DNA from: Ursus arctos | Lineage: Eukaryota; Chordata; Mammalia; Carnivora; Ursidae | Direction: 5' to 3' | Assembly (NCBI RefSeq): GCF_023065955.2 | Contig: NW_026622841.1 | Coordinates: 18,300,501-18,364,500, forward strand | Length of the DNA: 64,000 nt | In this document: in pieces, positions 1-12,353 of the stretch | Numbering within the stretch: position 1 is the stretch's first letter | How the letters are laid out: the number at the start of each line of letters is the position of its first letter | Notes under the pieces: model-generated | Seen by the model: the letters and a program-made list of their open reading frames with translations, nothing else | Database searches by the model: none | Told to the model about the DNA's origin: nothing | Translations under genes and position numbers: made by a program

Positions 1-269
1 ATGGAATAAACCCTTAAGGTGATGACAGGTTGAGCAGTAAGGAGGGAGTTTACTTGAGCTTCCTTCTCACCCCATCACCTGCCTCAGAGGTACTCTGACC
101 AGTACTTCTGAGTAAGTATCTGTATGCAGTGAATGAAATGCCTGTGTTAACCCCATTTCTAGAAATTATTTAGCAACTTGTAATCAACTGGTTCAACCTT
201 CCACCTAGTGCAACAGTCAGCTCAGTAACATATGGTACCTGCTTTGTCTCATGACTATTCATAACATAT

Positions 270-428
270 CTATGATGTCGATGCTATCATTGTCTCTGAT
301 TTCTAGATGAGAAAACCGAGGCTTAGAAAATTTAGGTCGCTTACTCAAGGTCGCAGAGTAAGAGGCAAAATCCAAATTTGAACTCGAGTCTTCTTTACTC
401 CACATTCGGACTTATAATCACTCTAATA
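270..428 (-). repeat. MIR SINE fragment
   Basis: Reads as the reverse complement of a mammalian-wide interspersed repeat: 'gatgagaaaaccgaggc' followed by a diverged 'tcaaggtcgcagagtaagaggc' and 'gaactcgagtc' match the antisense MIR core. It is diverged, as expected for an element older than the placental radiation. Confidence 0.7.
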
Positions 429-663
429 ACCATCTTCATCTTCATTTTCCTAATCGAGACAACTGTTCCATTATTAGGTAACTCAAATGAGAGTATTAAG
501 GTTAAATCTTCCTTCTTGGCCTTGTTCTGTACTTTAAAGTAACAGAGGATTAAGACCACTCCCATGCTGCCAATGCTTCAACAACACATCTTGGGCCTCT
601 GGTATGTTCTGGGCCCACTGAAAATTTAACTTCCTAAAACTATTGTTACTCACTATGTTTTTA

Positions 664-1690
664 AAAGAGTTTTTTTTTAAGGAATAGCTGACAAATAATA
701 AACTGCACATATTTAAAATGTACAATAATTTTTGTGTATATCTGTGAAATCATCACCCAAATTAAGATAATGAACATACCTACCACCCCCCAAAGCTTTC
801 TTGTTCTCCTTATAATTATTCCCTCCAGTTTGAACTGTTTTGAGATTTATCTGCGTTGTAGAGAGTATTGATAGCTCGTTCCTTTTTATTGCTGAGTAGT
901 AATTCAATGTATGGATAGATCATACCTTATTTATGGACATTTGGGTTGTTTCCAGCTTTTGCCTATTATGAATAAAGTTCTATGAACATTAATGTTTAAG
1001 TCTTGGGATAGACATATGCTTTCATGTCCCTTTGATAAATACGTAGGAATAGAATTGTTGGATTACATGGTAGATGTACGTTTAACTTCTGAAAAAACTG
1101 CCAGTCTCTCTTCCAAAGCAATGCTACCACTTTGCATTCTCACCACCAGTGTGTTGGTGTTTTCGCTGCTCCACATCCTTGCCAACATTTGATACAGTCT
1201 TTTTAGTTTTGTTTTTTTCTTTTAAAAAATCTTTTATTTCTCTCAGAAGTAATTTTTGTTTTCAGTGTATAAGTGATTCATATTTTTGTGAAGATTCTTC
1301 CTATTTATTTTATATTTTTGATGCTATTGTAGTGGTACTTATTTTTAAATGTCAATTTGCCATTGTTCCTACTACGTAGAAATACAGAGAGTTTTATATG
1401 TGAATTTTGTAAGATACAGCCTTGCTAAATTTATTTATTAGATCTGAATTCTCTTGGATTTTCTACATAGACTATCATGCCATCAGTATATAAACATAAT
1501 TTTACTTTTATCCTTCTAATCTAAATTCCTTTTATTTCTTTTCCTTGCCTTATTGCACTGGCTGGCATCTCAGTACAACACTGAAGAGAATATTTGAAAG
1601 AAGATGTCCTTGTCTTCCTTCTGATATTTGCATCTGTTTTTCTTGTTTTATATTCTACCAGGTCAGTCTAAGTCTTTTGTCTTTATATTA
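664..1690 (-). repeat. Old L1M LINE fragment with internal deletion
   Basis: Antisense L1. Positions 664-1213 match the 3' UTR and the C-terminal end of ORF2 ('ttattgctgagtagtaattc', 'gacatttgggttgtttcc', 'ctccacatccttgccaaca'). Positions about 1225-1690 match a segment further inside ORF2 ('tttttgatgctattgta', 'ttgccttattgcactggct'). About 1 kb of the usual ORF2 sequence between the two parts is missing. No reading frame survives. Confidence 0.8.
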
Positions 1691-1814
1691 CTAGTTCAAA
1701 GTGCAACATTTAGGACATAGCCGATATTTAGCGAAGGGTGATTAACAATTAATGAAAGAAAACTGGGATCCACTTCCTGCCCACAGCTTACTGGGTGAGA
1801 GAAGAGAGGTAGAC

Positions 1815-2040
1815 ATTGGCATGCAAAATTATACAATAACATGAGTGTTTTTCTGGATAATGATAGGGTGCTGAGAGGAAGACTTTTGAGTCCTCTGCTC
1901 GTGGCAGGGAAAGAAAGGGAAAAGGGACTCCTGGAAGGGTATCTGGAGGAGGTGATGCTGAGTTGGATCTGGAGGAATCAATAGTCAGGAGAAGGAGGGA
2001 GATATATGGATACCTCAGAATGTATTGGGAAAACAGAAAA
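1815..2040 (-). repeat. L2 LINE fragment
   Basis: Degraded antisense L2: 'gggtgctgagaggaaga' and 'ggaggaggtgatgctgagttg' resemble the antisense L2 3' region that usually reads 'ggaggaggtgacatttgagc'. Heavily diverged, so the limits are approximate. Confidence 0.45.
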
Positions 2041-3031
2041 AATGCAATATGAAAAACTGACAAATTTGAAAATTTGGCTTTCATATTTCCTCCCTCCCCT
2101 ATTCTTTTTTTTCCAGATTTATAGTCCCAGTCCCCCCAAGTCTGATTCTCATGAAAGAATTCCTGAATCATCATTCTGGAGCCTTTCTGGTTTCTGTGCA
2201 TGTCCTTCCTCAAAATATAGCCTCCACAACTGAACCCAGTTCCAGGTGTGACTAACCAACCAAAGTGCAGGTACGTATTGCTCTCTTGGTCTGAACGTTA
2301 TAATTACAGGATCCAAATGCATGTGACCCACTTACCTACACCTGTTTTCTCCAAATATAATTTTGATGTTTTAAAGGAATTAAACCTGGCAGCAAACTTT
2401 AAGCCACTTTTATAACATTTGATTCAAAAACCCCAGGAGTCTTGTTCTTCTTCTTAATATTTCTTGTTATGGAATCTAGCCTGGGTCTAAGTATATATTT
2501 CTTCTCTCATTTAAAATAAGCTGTTTTCTCTTTTTGGGATGAAGAAGACTTTACTTCAGTGGGAATTTCTGGGAGATATTTGCACTCACCCAAACGATCA
2601 TCCTGCTGTGTTTAAGGAAACTTGATGGAGTCTTGTGGAATTCCATATAATTGTTTTACTGCATATAATGAGAAGCTGATATTAAATCCTTCTGATAGAA
2701 AATAATTACAAGAGATCAGCATCTAGCATTTGTCTCACGAATACAGTGTCTGAAGGACTGAATATCTCCGCTGTAAATTATTCTTGGCAAAACACGCTTT
2801 CAGATTTTTCTCAAAGCTTGGCAGGATAGATGATAAGGTCCTATTTCAACACATTTCATTACTATTAATTATTTCATATTTACTTTTTTCTCTATGAAGC
2901 TTGCAACCCAGCAGGTAGTCCTTTAAATAAATAAACCCCACATACCTTCCCACATACACTCAAACACACATGTGCACATACATGCATATGCATCACACAC
3001 ACGCAGAGAAGGGTCCATTTACCCATTAGTG
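2041..3031. other. No gene; AT-rich single-copy DNA with a CA-rich tract
   Basis: I see no recognisable repeat or gene here apart from an impure CA-rich tract at about 2953-3006. Short reading frames across 1788-2331 on both strands have no recognisable domain. Confidence 0.5.
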
Positions 3032-3047
3032 TAAGCTAATGTGTCTT

Positions 3048-3232
3048 TTTTTAAAAAGATGTATTTATTTATGTTAGAGAGAGAGCATGAGCAGGAGGGG
3101 CAGAGGGAGAGAGAATCTCAAGCAGACTCCCTGCTGAGCTTGACTTGGGGCTCAGTCTCAGGACCCTGAGATCATGACCTGAGCCGAAACCAAGAGCTGG
3201 ATGCTAAACCGACTGCACCACTCAGGAACCCC
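3048..3232 (-). repeat. Carnivore SINE (SINEC), flanked by 16-bp TSD
   Basis: tRNA-derived CAN-SINE in reverse orientation: T/A-rich tail at the left, purine-rich body, 'aggaccctgagatcatgacctgagcc' region and a diverged tRNA head at the right. The target-site duplication taagctaatgtgtctt is perfect at 3032-3047 and 3233-3248, which fixes both ends. The body belongs to the older 'gagcatgagcagga' type rather than the 'cagccagcgagag' type seen in later copies. Confidence 0.9.
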
Positions 3233-3248
3233 TAAGCTAATGTGTCTT

Positions 3249-4924
3249 AAGAGAGGGTGTGTCCTCTTGCCTTTTCCTTCGCAGACACCAGGGTAGATTC
3301 TGAGGTGGGAGCTGCTTTGTTTTGTTGGAAGTGAGGTACATTCCCAAACATCAGATCTTCACTGACATGAGGTCATGGAAACACATTTCAGAGTCTATTG
3401 CAATGGAGAAAAATAGAGAAAAGTCAGTAGCTGACTAGTTGTGTGATGGTAGGTGGTGACCTCTACAATTCCTTCCAATGCTTAATTTATATAGGGTACT
3501 TAAAAAGATCAACTGTGTTTATGTATCCTGGCCTGTCAGGACATAGCAAGGAAGCAGGGCGACGGAGCACAGCCAGACTGACCTTCAAATCAGGATTAGA
3601 TCGGGGAGACCCCATTGGGTGGCAAAGCTTTGGCAAAGCTTTTAGTGGCCATATCACCCTATAGAGCAATGAGCTATCTGTTCAGCCTTGAATGTTCTTC
3701 CTTTCCTCTTCCCATTCTTCTCTAACCCTAAAACTTGAATCAAACTGAACCAAAGCAAGTTGAATTGAAGGCACTGTCAGCTAGTCTTGAACTAGCCTTC
3801 TTCTGTTTCCTTGTGCTATAAGTTTAGTGGCCCATGCGGATTTTTTGGTGTACTCTCAGCCATTGATTAGGCCTTGTATTTCTTCTAAAATAGTGACTTC
3901 TCTGTCTCTTGGGAGCATCTCAGAAATAGATGTCCCTTATGTAGCTGGAGACTTATGGACCAAAGTCAAGGAGATGTTCCTTCGCTATAATCTAGCTGGT
4001 GATGGGCTATCCCACACCTATTGCATTTTTCATATCTGTGCTGTATTGTTGCCTTCTTCAGACAGGCCTTGAGCCTACTTTTTAGAGCTGCAGAGATGCC
4101 TGGATATAACCACTTTCCTTCTGGTATACTTAAGATTCTTTCGTGTTCTCTGGGAACATATTTTCTCCAGCCAGCTATGTCTAAGAAGACAGTGTCCCAC
4201 CCAGCCTGCTACACTATGGATTTTTCTCTGACTCCAATGAAACAAGAGTGGGTTAGTTCCAGAAGGAGCTACAAGTCTCTCACTTCCTGAGCTGTCTACT
4301 AAGTTGCTACAGAGTCTTTGCTAAACATCCTTGGGATGCCTTGCCCACATTATTCCCATCCTCATGCCAATTAACAAGAAGTGAAGAAATGTTATGGGTC
4401 TAGGGATATTGTTTCTAACTCTCTAGCAAAGAAAAGCCCTAAATTCACTAGGGCAGTGATACAAACAAATGACAAGTGGTGACTTTCATGAACTTCAACC
4501 AACCACAGCTGCATTAAACCAATGACCCAAGAATTCTGGTATTTTGTTATCATATAGGATACCGCCCAATATCAACACTCCGAAGGAAAAACATGCGGAG
4601 GGAAGCAACCCAGTTTCTGCCAAACATGGGGATAAAGGCTAAACAAGCAGCTGGTGATTTAAAACAGAGATACAGAAAACACAAGTTTGATGATTCCTGA
4701 CCATGCCTCTCTTTGCAATAGGCAGAGCAAACTCAGAGATGATTCCTCATCACACAGAACTCTACCACCTCTTCCATTAAATTAGAGAGCTATGTATTTC
4801 ACAATCAGCTGAGAGTTAAAAGCTCCTGATTGGTGGCACATACTTTAAATTGGGGCCTCATATCTTTCTCTTAGTCTGATTTGGTTCAATTCAGTTCAGT
4901 TCAATACCAAAAAAAAAAAAAAAA
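3249..4924. other. No gene or repeat recognised
   Basis: Single-copy-looking DNA. A perfect 11-bp tandem duplication (tggcaaagctt) lies at 3620-3641. Two overlapping plus-strand frames at 3827-4072 and 4021-4290 are open for 81 and 89 codons, but I recognise no family in them and see no splice or promoter context. Confidence 0.45.
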
Positions 4925-5400
4925 AGCATTTATGGAACCCCTACCAGGGACTAGACGATGTATTATGAAGAAAGCGGAGCTGACTGAATTTCTGCATTCA
5001 AAGAACTTAACATATCTTAGGGAAATAAGAGATAGAAACATCAAATTATGAAAGGAGGGCTGTGTTATAGACCCCCTGGTGGAGAGACAAAGTGTTGTGG
5101 ATCCAGCCAAGAAAACTGTAGAATCTCAGTAGAGAAGGAGACAGTTGAATTGGGGCTTGAGCATTGAGTAGAATTTAACCCAGTGCAAGTGGGAGGAGGT
5201 GGGGGGGGCATGGAAAGGAAGAGTACTTGGGAATTAATTAACAGTCTAATAAAAAGTGTTGGGTCATGAAGTTCATTGTGTGTTTAAGAAACAATGACTA
5301 GTCTGACCTGGCTTGTATGTAGTGTATTGGGAGATAGGCTACCATTACAGGTTAGAGCCAGTTGTGAGGGACTTTGGATGGCACTCAATGAGTTTGACTT
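4925..5400 (-). repeat. L2 LINE fragment
   Basis: Antisense L2 3' region, starting near 'catttatggaacccctaccaggg' (the antisense 'tttattgagcacctactatgtgccagg' motif) and continuing through 'gaattggggcttgagcattgag'. It abuts a second antisense L2 segment that restarts at the 3' end, so these are probably two insertions. An A17-type homopolymer sits at its left edge. Confidence 0.6.
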
Positions 5401-5416
5401 TCTGATTGATTGAGAA

Positions 5417-6420
5417 ATTCATTCCTTCATTGAGTATTTATTGACTATCTACCATGTAAGGGTTTACATTGTTGATACAGTGGTGTATGAGAGAGCAGCT
5501 TTCTTCTCCTGTGGGGCTCCTATTCTAGTGGGGGGCTAAGCTATTGATAAATAGACAAATCAAGAAGATAATTTTAAAGAGATATCATTGCTGGGAAGGA
5601 AATAAGGCAGGGTGATGAGAGAGACAGAATGGTGGTGGTCCAGGGTAACCTCTCTAAGGACGTGATATTTGTGCCGAGACCTAACTGATGAGAAGACATC
5701 AGTCATGCAAAGATGAGGGAAAGGAGAGTTCCATGCAGAGAAGCAGAAAAGAACTAGATCCAAGAGAGGAATATGCTTGGCATGTTTGGGGAACAAACGA
5801 TGAGGGAGTCGAGATAATAGAAAGTGAGGGGATGTGGCAAGAGATGGGTTAGAGATGGGGGCAGAACTTGCTCATGTAGGGCCTTGCAGGCCCTGGTAAA
5901 ATGTGGGCTCTATTCTGGGTGGAACGAGAAGCCTGTATGGGGTTGAGGCAGGGGAGTATCATATGTTGGCTTATGATTTGCTCTGTAGTGAACTGATTAT
6001 AGTGGATCAAGAGTGGAAATGAAGAGAAATGCATGGAGAGGCTCCTGAATTTTGGATGAGGTGTGATGGTGACTGGGATGAGGATGGTGCCAGTGCAGAA
6101 GAAGAGGCTACCAACTTGGCATATATTTTAAAGTTAGTTCCAACAGGACTTGGTGTTGAATTAGATGTTGGAGAGAGGGGCAGAGAAATCAAAATGGCCC
6201 TGAGGGTTTTAGTTGGAGCAGGTGGTTGTGTCATTTGCTAAGATGAAAGACTAGAGAAGAGATTGATTGATTTGAGGGTTACATCTTAGGTATTCTTTGG
6301 ATAGATTATTAAGTTTGAGTTCCTATCAATCATCCAAGTGGTGATGTCAAGTGGGTGGCTATCATGGGAGTTGTTATTCTGATATCAGGGCAAAGGTCAT
6401 GGTTGGAAATAATGAACTTA
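5417..6420 (-). repeat. Long L2 LINE fragment, 1 kb
   Basis: Starts with the antisense L2 3' terminus ('attcattccttcattgagtatttattgac') and continues collinearly with L2: 'gtggggctcctattctagtgg', 'cctctctaaggacgtgatattt', 'catgtagggccttgcagg', 'atccaagtggtgatgtc'. Frames on both strands inside it (for example 6029-6241) are remnants or chance, not genes. Confidence 0.75.
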
Positions 6421-8154
6421 GGCACATACTTCGCATAGAGGACTACATAATGTGGATTGATTTCTAAAAAGCTGTGTGTTTTTTAGGTGGCTTACTAATA
6501 GTATCAAAAGTTCTACAAATATTGATATCTCTGTGAAAAGACTATATAACCATGAACCAAACTTCCAGGCTTAAAAACACCATTATGTCAGTAAAAAAGA
6601 TATTAATAAAAATGAACATATTGACTAATTTATAAAATTTCAAGGCCTTTTGTATTGTAAATGCCTGCATTTGCTGCTTGGATTCACTTTATTACAATGA
6701 GATATAAGAAGGTGTCTTGTAGGTGTTTTTCTGATCAGTAAAATCTTATAAACTTGGACACTGAAGAAATCTTGTTGCTTATTCATGAAATATTTTAAGC
6801 TCATTAGAAAAAGCCAGATTATAAACTTCCTAGCCTAATTATGACACTGTTTAAAAAACTCAGAACTGAAGTTTCCTTTTAATAGCCTCTGGATTCCTAA
6901 TTATTGGGCCACTGGACTCACGTAGAGAAAATGATTGAGGAATACACCCGAGATACCTTAGGAGAGACGACAATACTGCACAGAGGTTCTTTAAAGCTGG
7001 GGTATCATCGGAATGCTTCATCCATGCTCAATAATAATTACATCAACAATAATAAACTTGCTCAACAGAAATGTATTAGGTCTTCCATCTCTATGTGAAA
7101 CCTTTCAAAGGGTTCTTTATTCAGCTGCAATGCTCTCTTGCATCATGGGCAAATGAGGATGAAATAAAGCCTGAGAATGTGGTCAGGGAGACTGAGATGG
7201 GATAAACAGACCAAAAAATATCGAACCACAAAGTAATGCATGAGCTGAGGTCCATCTGGTGAGTGTGCGTGCCGTTGCTCTACGCTAGAAACCATTACAA
7301 ACCATTCGGAGTGATCAAAAAAAATTGCTGCCCAGGTGTAGCAGTTTATATTTTGAAAATGAAATAAATCTAGTGGATACTGTGGATGAAGAACCTGCAA
7401 AATCTTATTAGAAAAATAAATCTGTTTTGAGTTAGAAGAGTGAAAAAATCGCAACAAATTACTGGAGAAGAAGTGTTGCAAAACTCAATACATTCATGTT
7501 TATTCAATAATCACACACATGTTCCATTAAGAAATGCAGGAAAAAAAGTGCAATAAATATTGACTTTCACAGCAAATTGTAGAAGTATATGTGCGAGGAA
7601 TAATGAATCCTTTTCATGACAGTTTGAGAAAAATAGAAACTTTGAGGCATTTACCCAGGTTGAAGAATAACAAAGCTGTCCTCTTAGGAGCAGGGGGGAA
7701 AATAAAGCATTTCAAGTTAGTTGTAGAGAGATGACTCGTTTGACTTGATTCTTTATATAAAGTAGAAAGAATTTGTGTTCGGTTGTTTCTTGAATGTAGG
7801 AAATCATGGGGCAAGACCCGGGCTTAGAGCCCCTTTTGTTTGGGTGGGGAGTAAAATCATGGTGGACTCTCTCTCCCATGCTGTTGATTTTCCTGAAGTC
7901 CCTAAATAAAGACTCGAATTCAGTGTTGCTTGCCTTAAAGGGTTTGGGGCTTTGGTGGAAATTGCACTGTGTTCTAAATATCTCATACCACCTCCTGGCA
8001 ATATTTCTATCCAGAAAAAATCATGTTAAAATGAATTTAAGAGCAAACTTGAGTGCGTGTGTGTGGGGGGGGGAATGACAACAGAACATTTTGGGAACAC
8101 TTATGCTTTGTTAATTAGAGCATAATGGGGTATAGTCTTTTAAAAGGGGAGGTG
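6421..8154. other. No gene or repeat recognised
   Basis: AT-rich single-copy-looking DNA. The 112-codon minus frame at 7143-7481 has no domain I can recognise. A run of ten G residues occurs at about 8065-8074. Confidence 0.45.
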
Positions 8155-8690
8155 ACACACTAAGTAATATGTACCAAAGACTTTAAAAATGTTCATGGCC
8201 TTTAATCCACTAATTCCATGGGATCCAAAGAAAACAATCAGAGATACATGTGTATAACAACTTTCATGCAAAAGTATTTAGCTGCATTATTTATAATAGT
8301 GAAAGCTTGGAATCGACTTAAATTTCAATGGTGAAATGATTTAATAAATTATGATTCATGGTAGACTACTGTGAAACTTTTGGAAATCATGTGGTAAAGA
8401 ATATTTATTTACCTGCCAAAGTATTCGTGATGTATTGTTAGACGCGACAGCCAAAACAATATATATCACACATATGGTTTAGCTTCTGTTACGTTACATG
8501 TGTTATATGTTTATATGTAAGCCATATAGAAAAAAGACTGGAAGAAAATACTTAGAGAATGTTAACTGCTTAGTTTTGGGGGCTGGAATTATGTATGATT
8601 TCAATGTTCCTATCTTTGTGTGTTTGTCTATTTTCAAGATTTCTGTGCTGATAATTGCTTTTATACTTAGAAAACTTCATGTTATTAAGG
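8155..8690 (+). repeat. Old L1M LINE 3' fragment
   Basis: Sense-strand L1 ORF2 end and 3' UTR, diverged: 'gcaaaagtatttagctgcattatttataatagtgaaagcttgg' followed by 'catgtggtaaagaata' and a 'ttaactgcttagttttggggg' segment corresponds to the old L1 motif 'cagcattgtttgtaatagcaaa ... ggttgcctctggg'. No coding capacity remains. Confidence 0.65.
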
Positions 8691-9933
8691 AGAAAGCAAC
8701 AGAAAGGTTAAAGGCAGAGTTCTGCCTTAGATATTGTGAGAGGGAGGCAGAGTCTCAAGTTTTGTCTTACTAAATCAGTGGGTGAAATCAATCCTGCTTT
8801 CCCTTGAATCTCTACCTGACCAACACTAGAGTGGAGTCTTAGAATTCTGAGTAGGCTCTCGGTCAACAGTGCCAAAATGTGAAATATTGGTTGGACCTAA
8901 AAGAATATTTATCCAACCACAAGGAGCTAACCTCTGGAAGTAACCAATCTGCTGTGTGATTCCTGGTGGGACAACTGAACGGCACCTCCAGAAAATCGCT
9001 TAACCCCAAACCCCCTGCAGTGCAGAGCTTCCACTGGCCCCCCACTGATTTGTCAAGAGTTCCCAGGGTTATCATCAGCTTGGTGGGGCATAACGCAATA
9101 AGAGAAATGGGCCCTGGGTTTCACAGCTCCATGTGCAAATGTGGACACAATCACTTGCCCTCAACATGATAAGATCATATAATGATGCTTGGTAAATTGC
9201 TGTGAGATCCACAGGCAAGACTGTAAAATCCCATTACCAGTCTTTAATCAGTATTTGTATTTACTCATGTAAGAACCATTGAAAATCATTGATCCTGAAC
9301 TTTATATCGTCATCAGCAAGTGAATCTGGGAAAGTTTAGGTGCCAAGATTTCAGCAAACTAACAGGATAAGCAACTATAATAGCATTAAGCAGCTAAAGC
9401 CAATGTAAACCACTATTAATATGAAGATAGAGGAATTTATTAAGGAACTAAATCTGCTGAAAAACAATGCTCTATGAGAACAAATCAAGATAAATGGGAA
9501 TAGCTACTACTGATTTGGACTATCATTTCATTTCTTCTTCTATTGGAATGATATTTGAGAGTTGATTTTATCATCAAGAACACTAATTTCCCATTTGAAA
9601 GTTTTTGACCAATACTCCATACAGCAGTGTGAACGTTTTAGCTATTTAGCAATAACAGTTGAGAGCAATTCTTTTAATACTTTATTTCTATGTCATATTA
9701 ACATTCATGTGAGGGTGGTTTGTACTATGGATTTCATCAGCTCTACCCTGTTTATCAAAATGTCAGTCAGCCATCCATAGTGCTATTGGAGTGCTACCGT
9801 GAGGGAATGGTGATACATTCTATCAAGGGTTTCTATTGGTTTTGTGTGTAACTGTTGATTTTTGAGAATTTTTCACTATTGCTATGTGTCTGATTTGTCT
9901 ACTAGTAGAGCACCGGAGCTAGTTTAGTAGAGA
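8691..9933. other. No gene or repeat recognised
   Basis: Single-copy-looking sequence with no recognisable element. Confidence 0.45.
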
Positions 9934-10021
9934 TCCATTCATCCATCCATCCATCCACCCATCCATCCATCCATCCATCCATCCATCCAACCATCCATCC
10001 ATCTATCCATCCATCCATCTA
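9934..10021. repeat. (ATCC)n microsatellite
   Basis: About 21 tetranucleotide units of ATCC with a few interruptions (ccaccc, ccaacc, atctat). Long enough to be length-polymorphic. Confidence 0.95.
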
Positions 10022-10647
10022 CCTTTCTTATGCCTTGTGACAAAGACAATTTCAGATGCCTTACAAAATATAAAATAAAATTAAGAAGTAATAGTTAAGA
10101 AAAATAGGACATAGGCAAAAGAGTAAGAAAGATTAAATAAAGCCAAGAGTGAATTTAGTAAGTCATGAGTCCTCTGTATTTTCTATAAGTGGGCCAAAAT
10201 TCTAGTGGCCCATGCAGAGAGAGGGAGAGAGTCAGAATCATCAACCCTTGTTTCACACAGCCCTTGGCTTCCCAGGAGGTAACCAATGGCAGGTCCAACA
10301 GGTGAGACCAAGGCAACAGAGCAGCTAAGCTCTGCTTAGCCAGAGGAATTCTGAGTTGGCTGTATATGGTATGGGTTCTGTGTAAGATTTAAGTTTAAAA
10401 AATCCTCCTCCACTAAAAGACATGCTCAACAACCATACAATTCGTAGTGGTCCAAAGATTAAAGCTGAAGGTAACGTGCAGGTAATGCATATCCACTCTT
10501 GGTAACAAAGCTGAAGATGTATCTTCCATGGGAACTCATGGACAAGATGCTGATGTTACAGTAAGCAATGTACTCAACAACACCCTCAAAGAGAATTGTG
10601 GGAGGCAAATATATGTTCCTAGCTGAAGGTTTAAGTATCACATTCAT
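10022..10647. other. No gene or repeat recognised
   Basis: Single-copy-looking DNA; nothing identifiable. Confidence 0.45.
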
Positions 10648-10700
10648 CCACTCATTTATTTAACAAATATTTATCAAATATCTGCTATGTGAATTGCATG
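10648..10700 (-). repeat. L2 3'-end fragment
   Basis: 'atttatttaacaaatatttatcaaatatctgctatgtg' is the antisense L2 3' terminus. A short impure GGTA-type tract (10707-10740) follows it. Confidence 0.6.
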
Positions 10701-10782
10701 TAGCCTGGAGGTAGGAGGTAGGTAGGTGGTAGGTGGTACACTACAGAGTATAAAGTATGTTTTCTGATTTTGAAAAATATTC

Positions 10783-10868
10783 TTTTTTTTAAATTTAAAT
10801 TCAATTAGACAACATATAGTACATCATCAGTTTTTGGTGTAGTGTTCAATGATTCATTAGTTGTGTGT
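10783..10868 (-). repeat. Carnivore L1 3' UTR fragment
   Basis: 'caattagacaacatatagtacatcat' and 'gtagtgttcaatgattcattag' match the antisense terminal 3' UTR of carnivore L1. The same terminal sequence appears in sense orientation at 35156-35349. Confidence 0.65.
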
Positions 10869-11544
10869 AAGAAATATTCTTTGTGATATTAGCCATTCAT
10901 GAAAAGTTAAACAATAATATAAATAATAAGATTAGAACCATCAAATTAAGACAATGAGAGTTTTGTAATCAGAGAATAGAGAATGAATTTTGCCACAGTT
11001 ATCATAGGATCTTCTTGGAATGAGGTCAGCCTGACATTCTTTAAAGAATGTCCAGGGTTTGCATAAACAGAAATGAGAAAGGCATGCAGGTATGTTGGGG
11101 TGCTGTACACATAGCTCGATAGATAGAAAATAAAATTAAAACTATTAAGAAAAAATGTGAGCATGAGTTTTTAATTGGAGAGGGGAAAATGAAGGAAGTG
11201 AAGAAAGTTTACAACTTCTGTGTAAAAACCCAGAGGTTTACTGACATTCTGCAGTGGACGATATTGGCATCTGCCAATGTGAAGGATTGTATTTTCCCCC
11301 ATGGCATAGACCGGTTACATCCATTGTTACATTTTTGGCTAGAGAAGGAAAGAAGACATTCTGGAGGGAAGAGAGGGTGAGAAAAAGAGCAGACAATGGC
11401 TTTTGAGATCAAGGCTATCTATCCTTACCAATGAGCCTTGGTCAGTCATTCTCTTTTTAAAAAAAATCCAGCATGATTCCATGTTTCATTAGATACGTGA
11501 TTTTTAAAAAGTCACCCTTTTGAAGTTGGTGTACTATATCGAAG
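10869..11544. other. No gene or repeat recognised
   Basis: Single-copy-looking DNA; nothing identifiable. Confidence 0.45.
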
Positions 11545-11740
11545 AGTAGGGATTGGAATTCTAGCTATTAACTATGTCACCTTGGGTAAATAACTTGGCT
11601 TTCTTGCGTCTCTCTCAGTTCCTTCATTTCCAAAATGGTGATGATAACCAGTCATGTTCCCCCACAGAGCTATACTGAAGGTTAAATCAGGATTGTATTT
11701 GTGAAAACTGACAAGATTTACATAGCTTTAGAATATCCCT
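11545..11740 (+). repeat. MIR SINE
   Basis: Sense MIR: 'tcaccttgggtaaataacttgg', 'ctcagttccttcatttccaaaatggtgatgat' and 'gaaggttaaatcaggatt' follow the MIR consensus order. Confidence 0.7.
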
Positions 11741-11769
11741 GAAGAACAAGGGTTGCTTTTGAGCTAGCT

Positions 11770-11865
11770 ACAAAGTTACAGTGGCAGAGATAGGGTAGCT
11801 CCCAAAGCCTAAAATATTTACTATCTGGCCCTTCACAGAAAAAGTTTGCCAACTCCTAGTCTAGA
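11770..11865 (+). repeat. MER1-like hAT DNA transposon end
   Basis: 'cccaaagcctaaaatatttactatctggcccttcacagaaaaagtttgccaactcctag' is the characteristic end of the Charlie/MER1-type non-autonomous elements. Only one end is present. The exact subfamily is not assignable by eye. Confidence 0.6.
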
Positions 11866-12353
11866 AGTTAGACAATGCTGTGTAGTGTAAAGTTATCCTT
11901 TTCTGCTTTTTGAAAAAGTTATCCTTTAATGTCTGCTTTATTTTCTCTCTTTCTTTCCAATTGAAGAGTGATTGTAATTAATACTTTTTACTACATCCTT
12001 AACACATAACAGTTCCATTTTGTTGACTCTGAGAAGGTGATGGTTTGATGGGGGTATTGCAATCAGCATGTGTAAAATCACAAGACATCTATGTTCTGCT
12101 GAAAGACTGATCCCAAAATATAATTAAAATGAGCACCATTTAGGTGCAATATGGGTTGAGCCAAATGGTGGGGGGGGGGGGCAAGAGGGAGTATTTATTT
12201 TACAAAGGTAGTTCCCAGGTTTTAAAGTGATGTTAGTGGAGATTTTCCAAGGTTTTGTGGCTTCTACTTTTTCCCTCTTCTTTCAGATTACAAATAATGT
12301 CTTAGACAAAAAGAGATTGCTATCAAAATTTAATCTGTCCCTTTTGCCCTTGC
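11866..12353. other. No gene; left flank of the L1 insertion
   Basis: No recognised repeat. Contains a G14-type run at about 12171-12184. The last about 20 bases (around 12333-12353, with tcccttttgcccttgc at 12338-12353) recur after the L1 at about 15472-15499 and are the left copy of its target-site duplication. Confidence 0.5.

Noticed and set aside
1788..2213. 141-codon minus-strand frame
   Set aside because: Overlaps an antisense L2-like segment; low-complexity pyrimidine-rich part; no domain.
9934..10021. Regular short repeats that could suggest a CRISPR array
   Set aside because: Pure tetranucleotide microsatellite; no spacers, and the host is a mammal.
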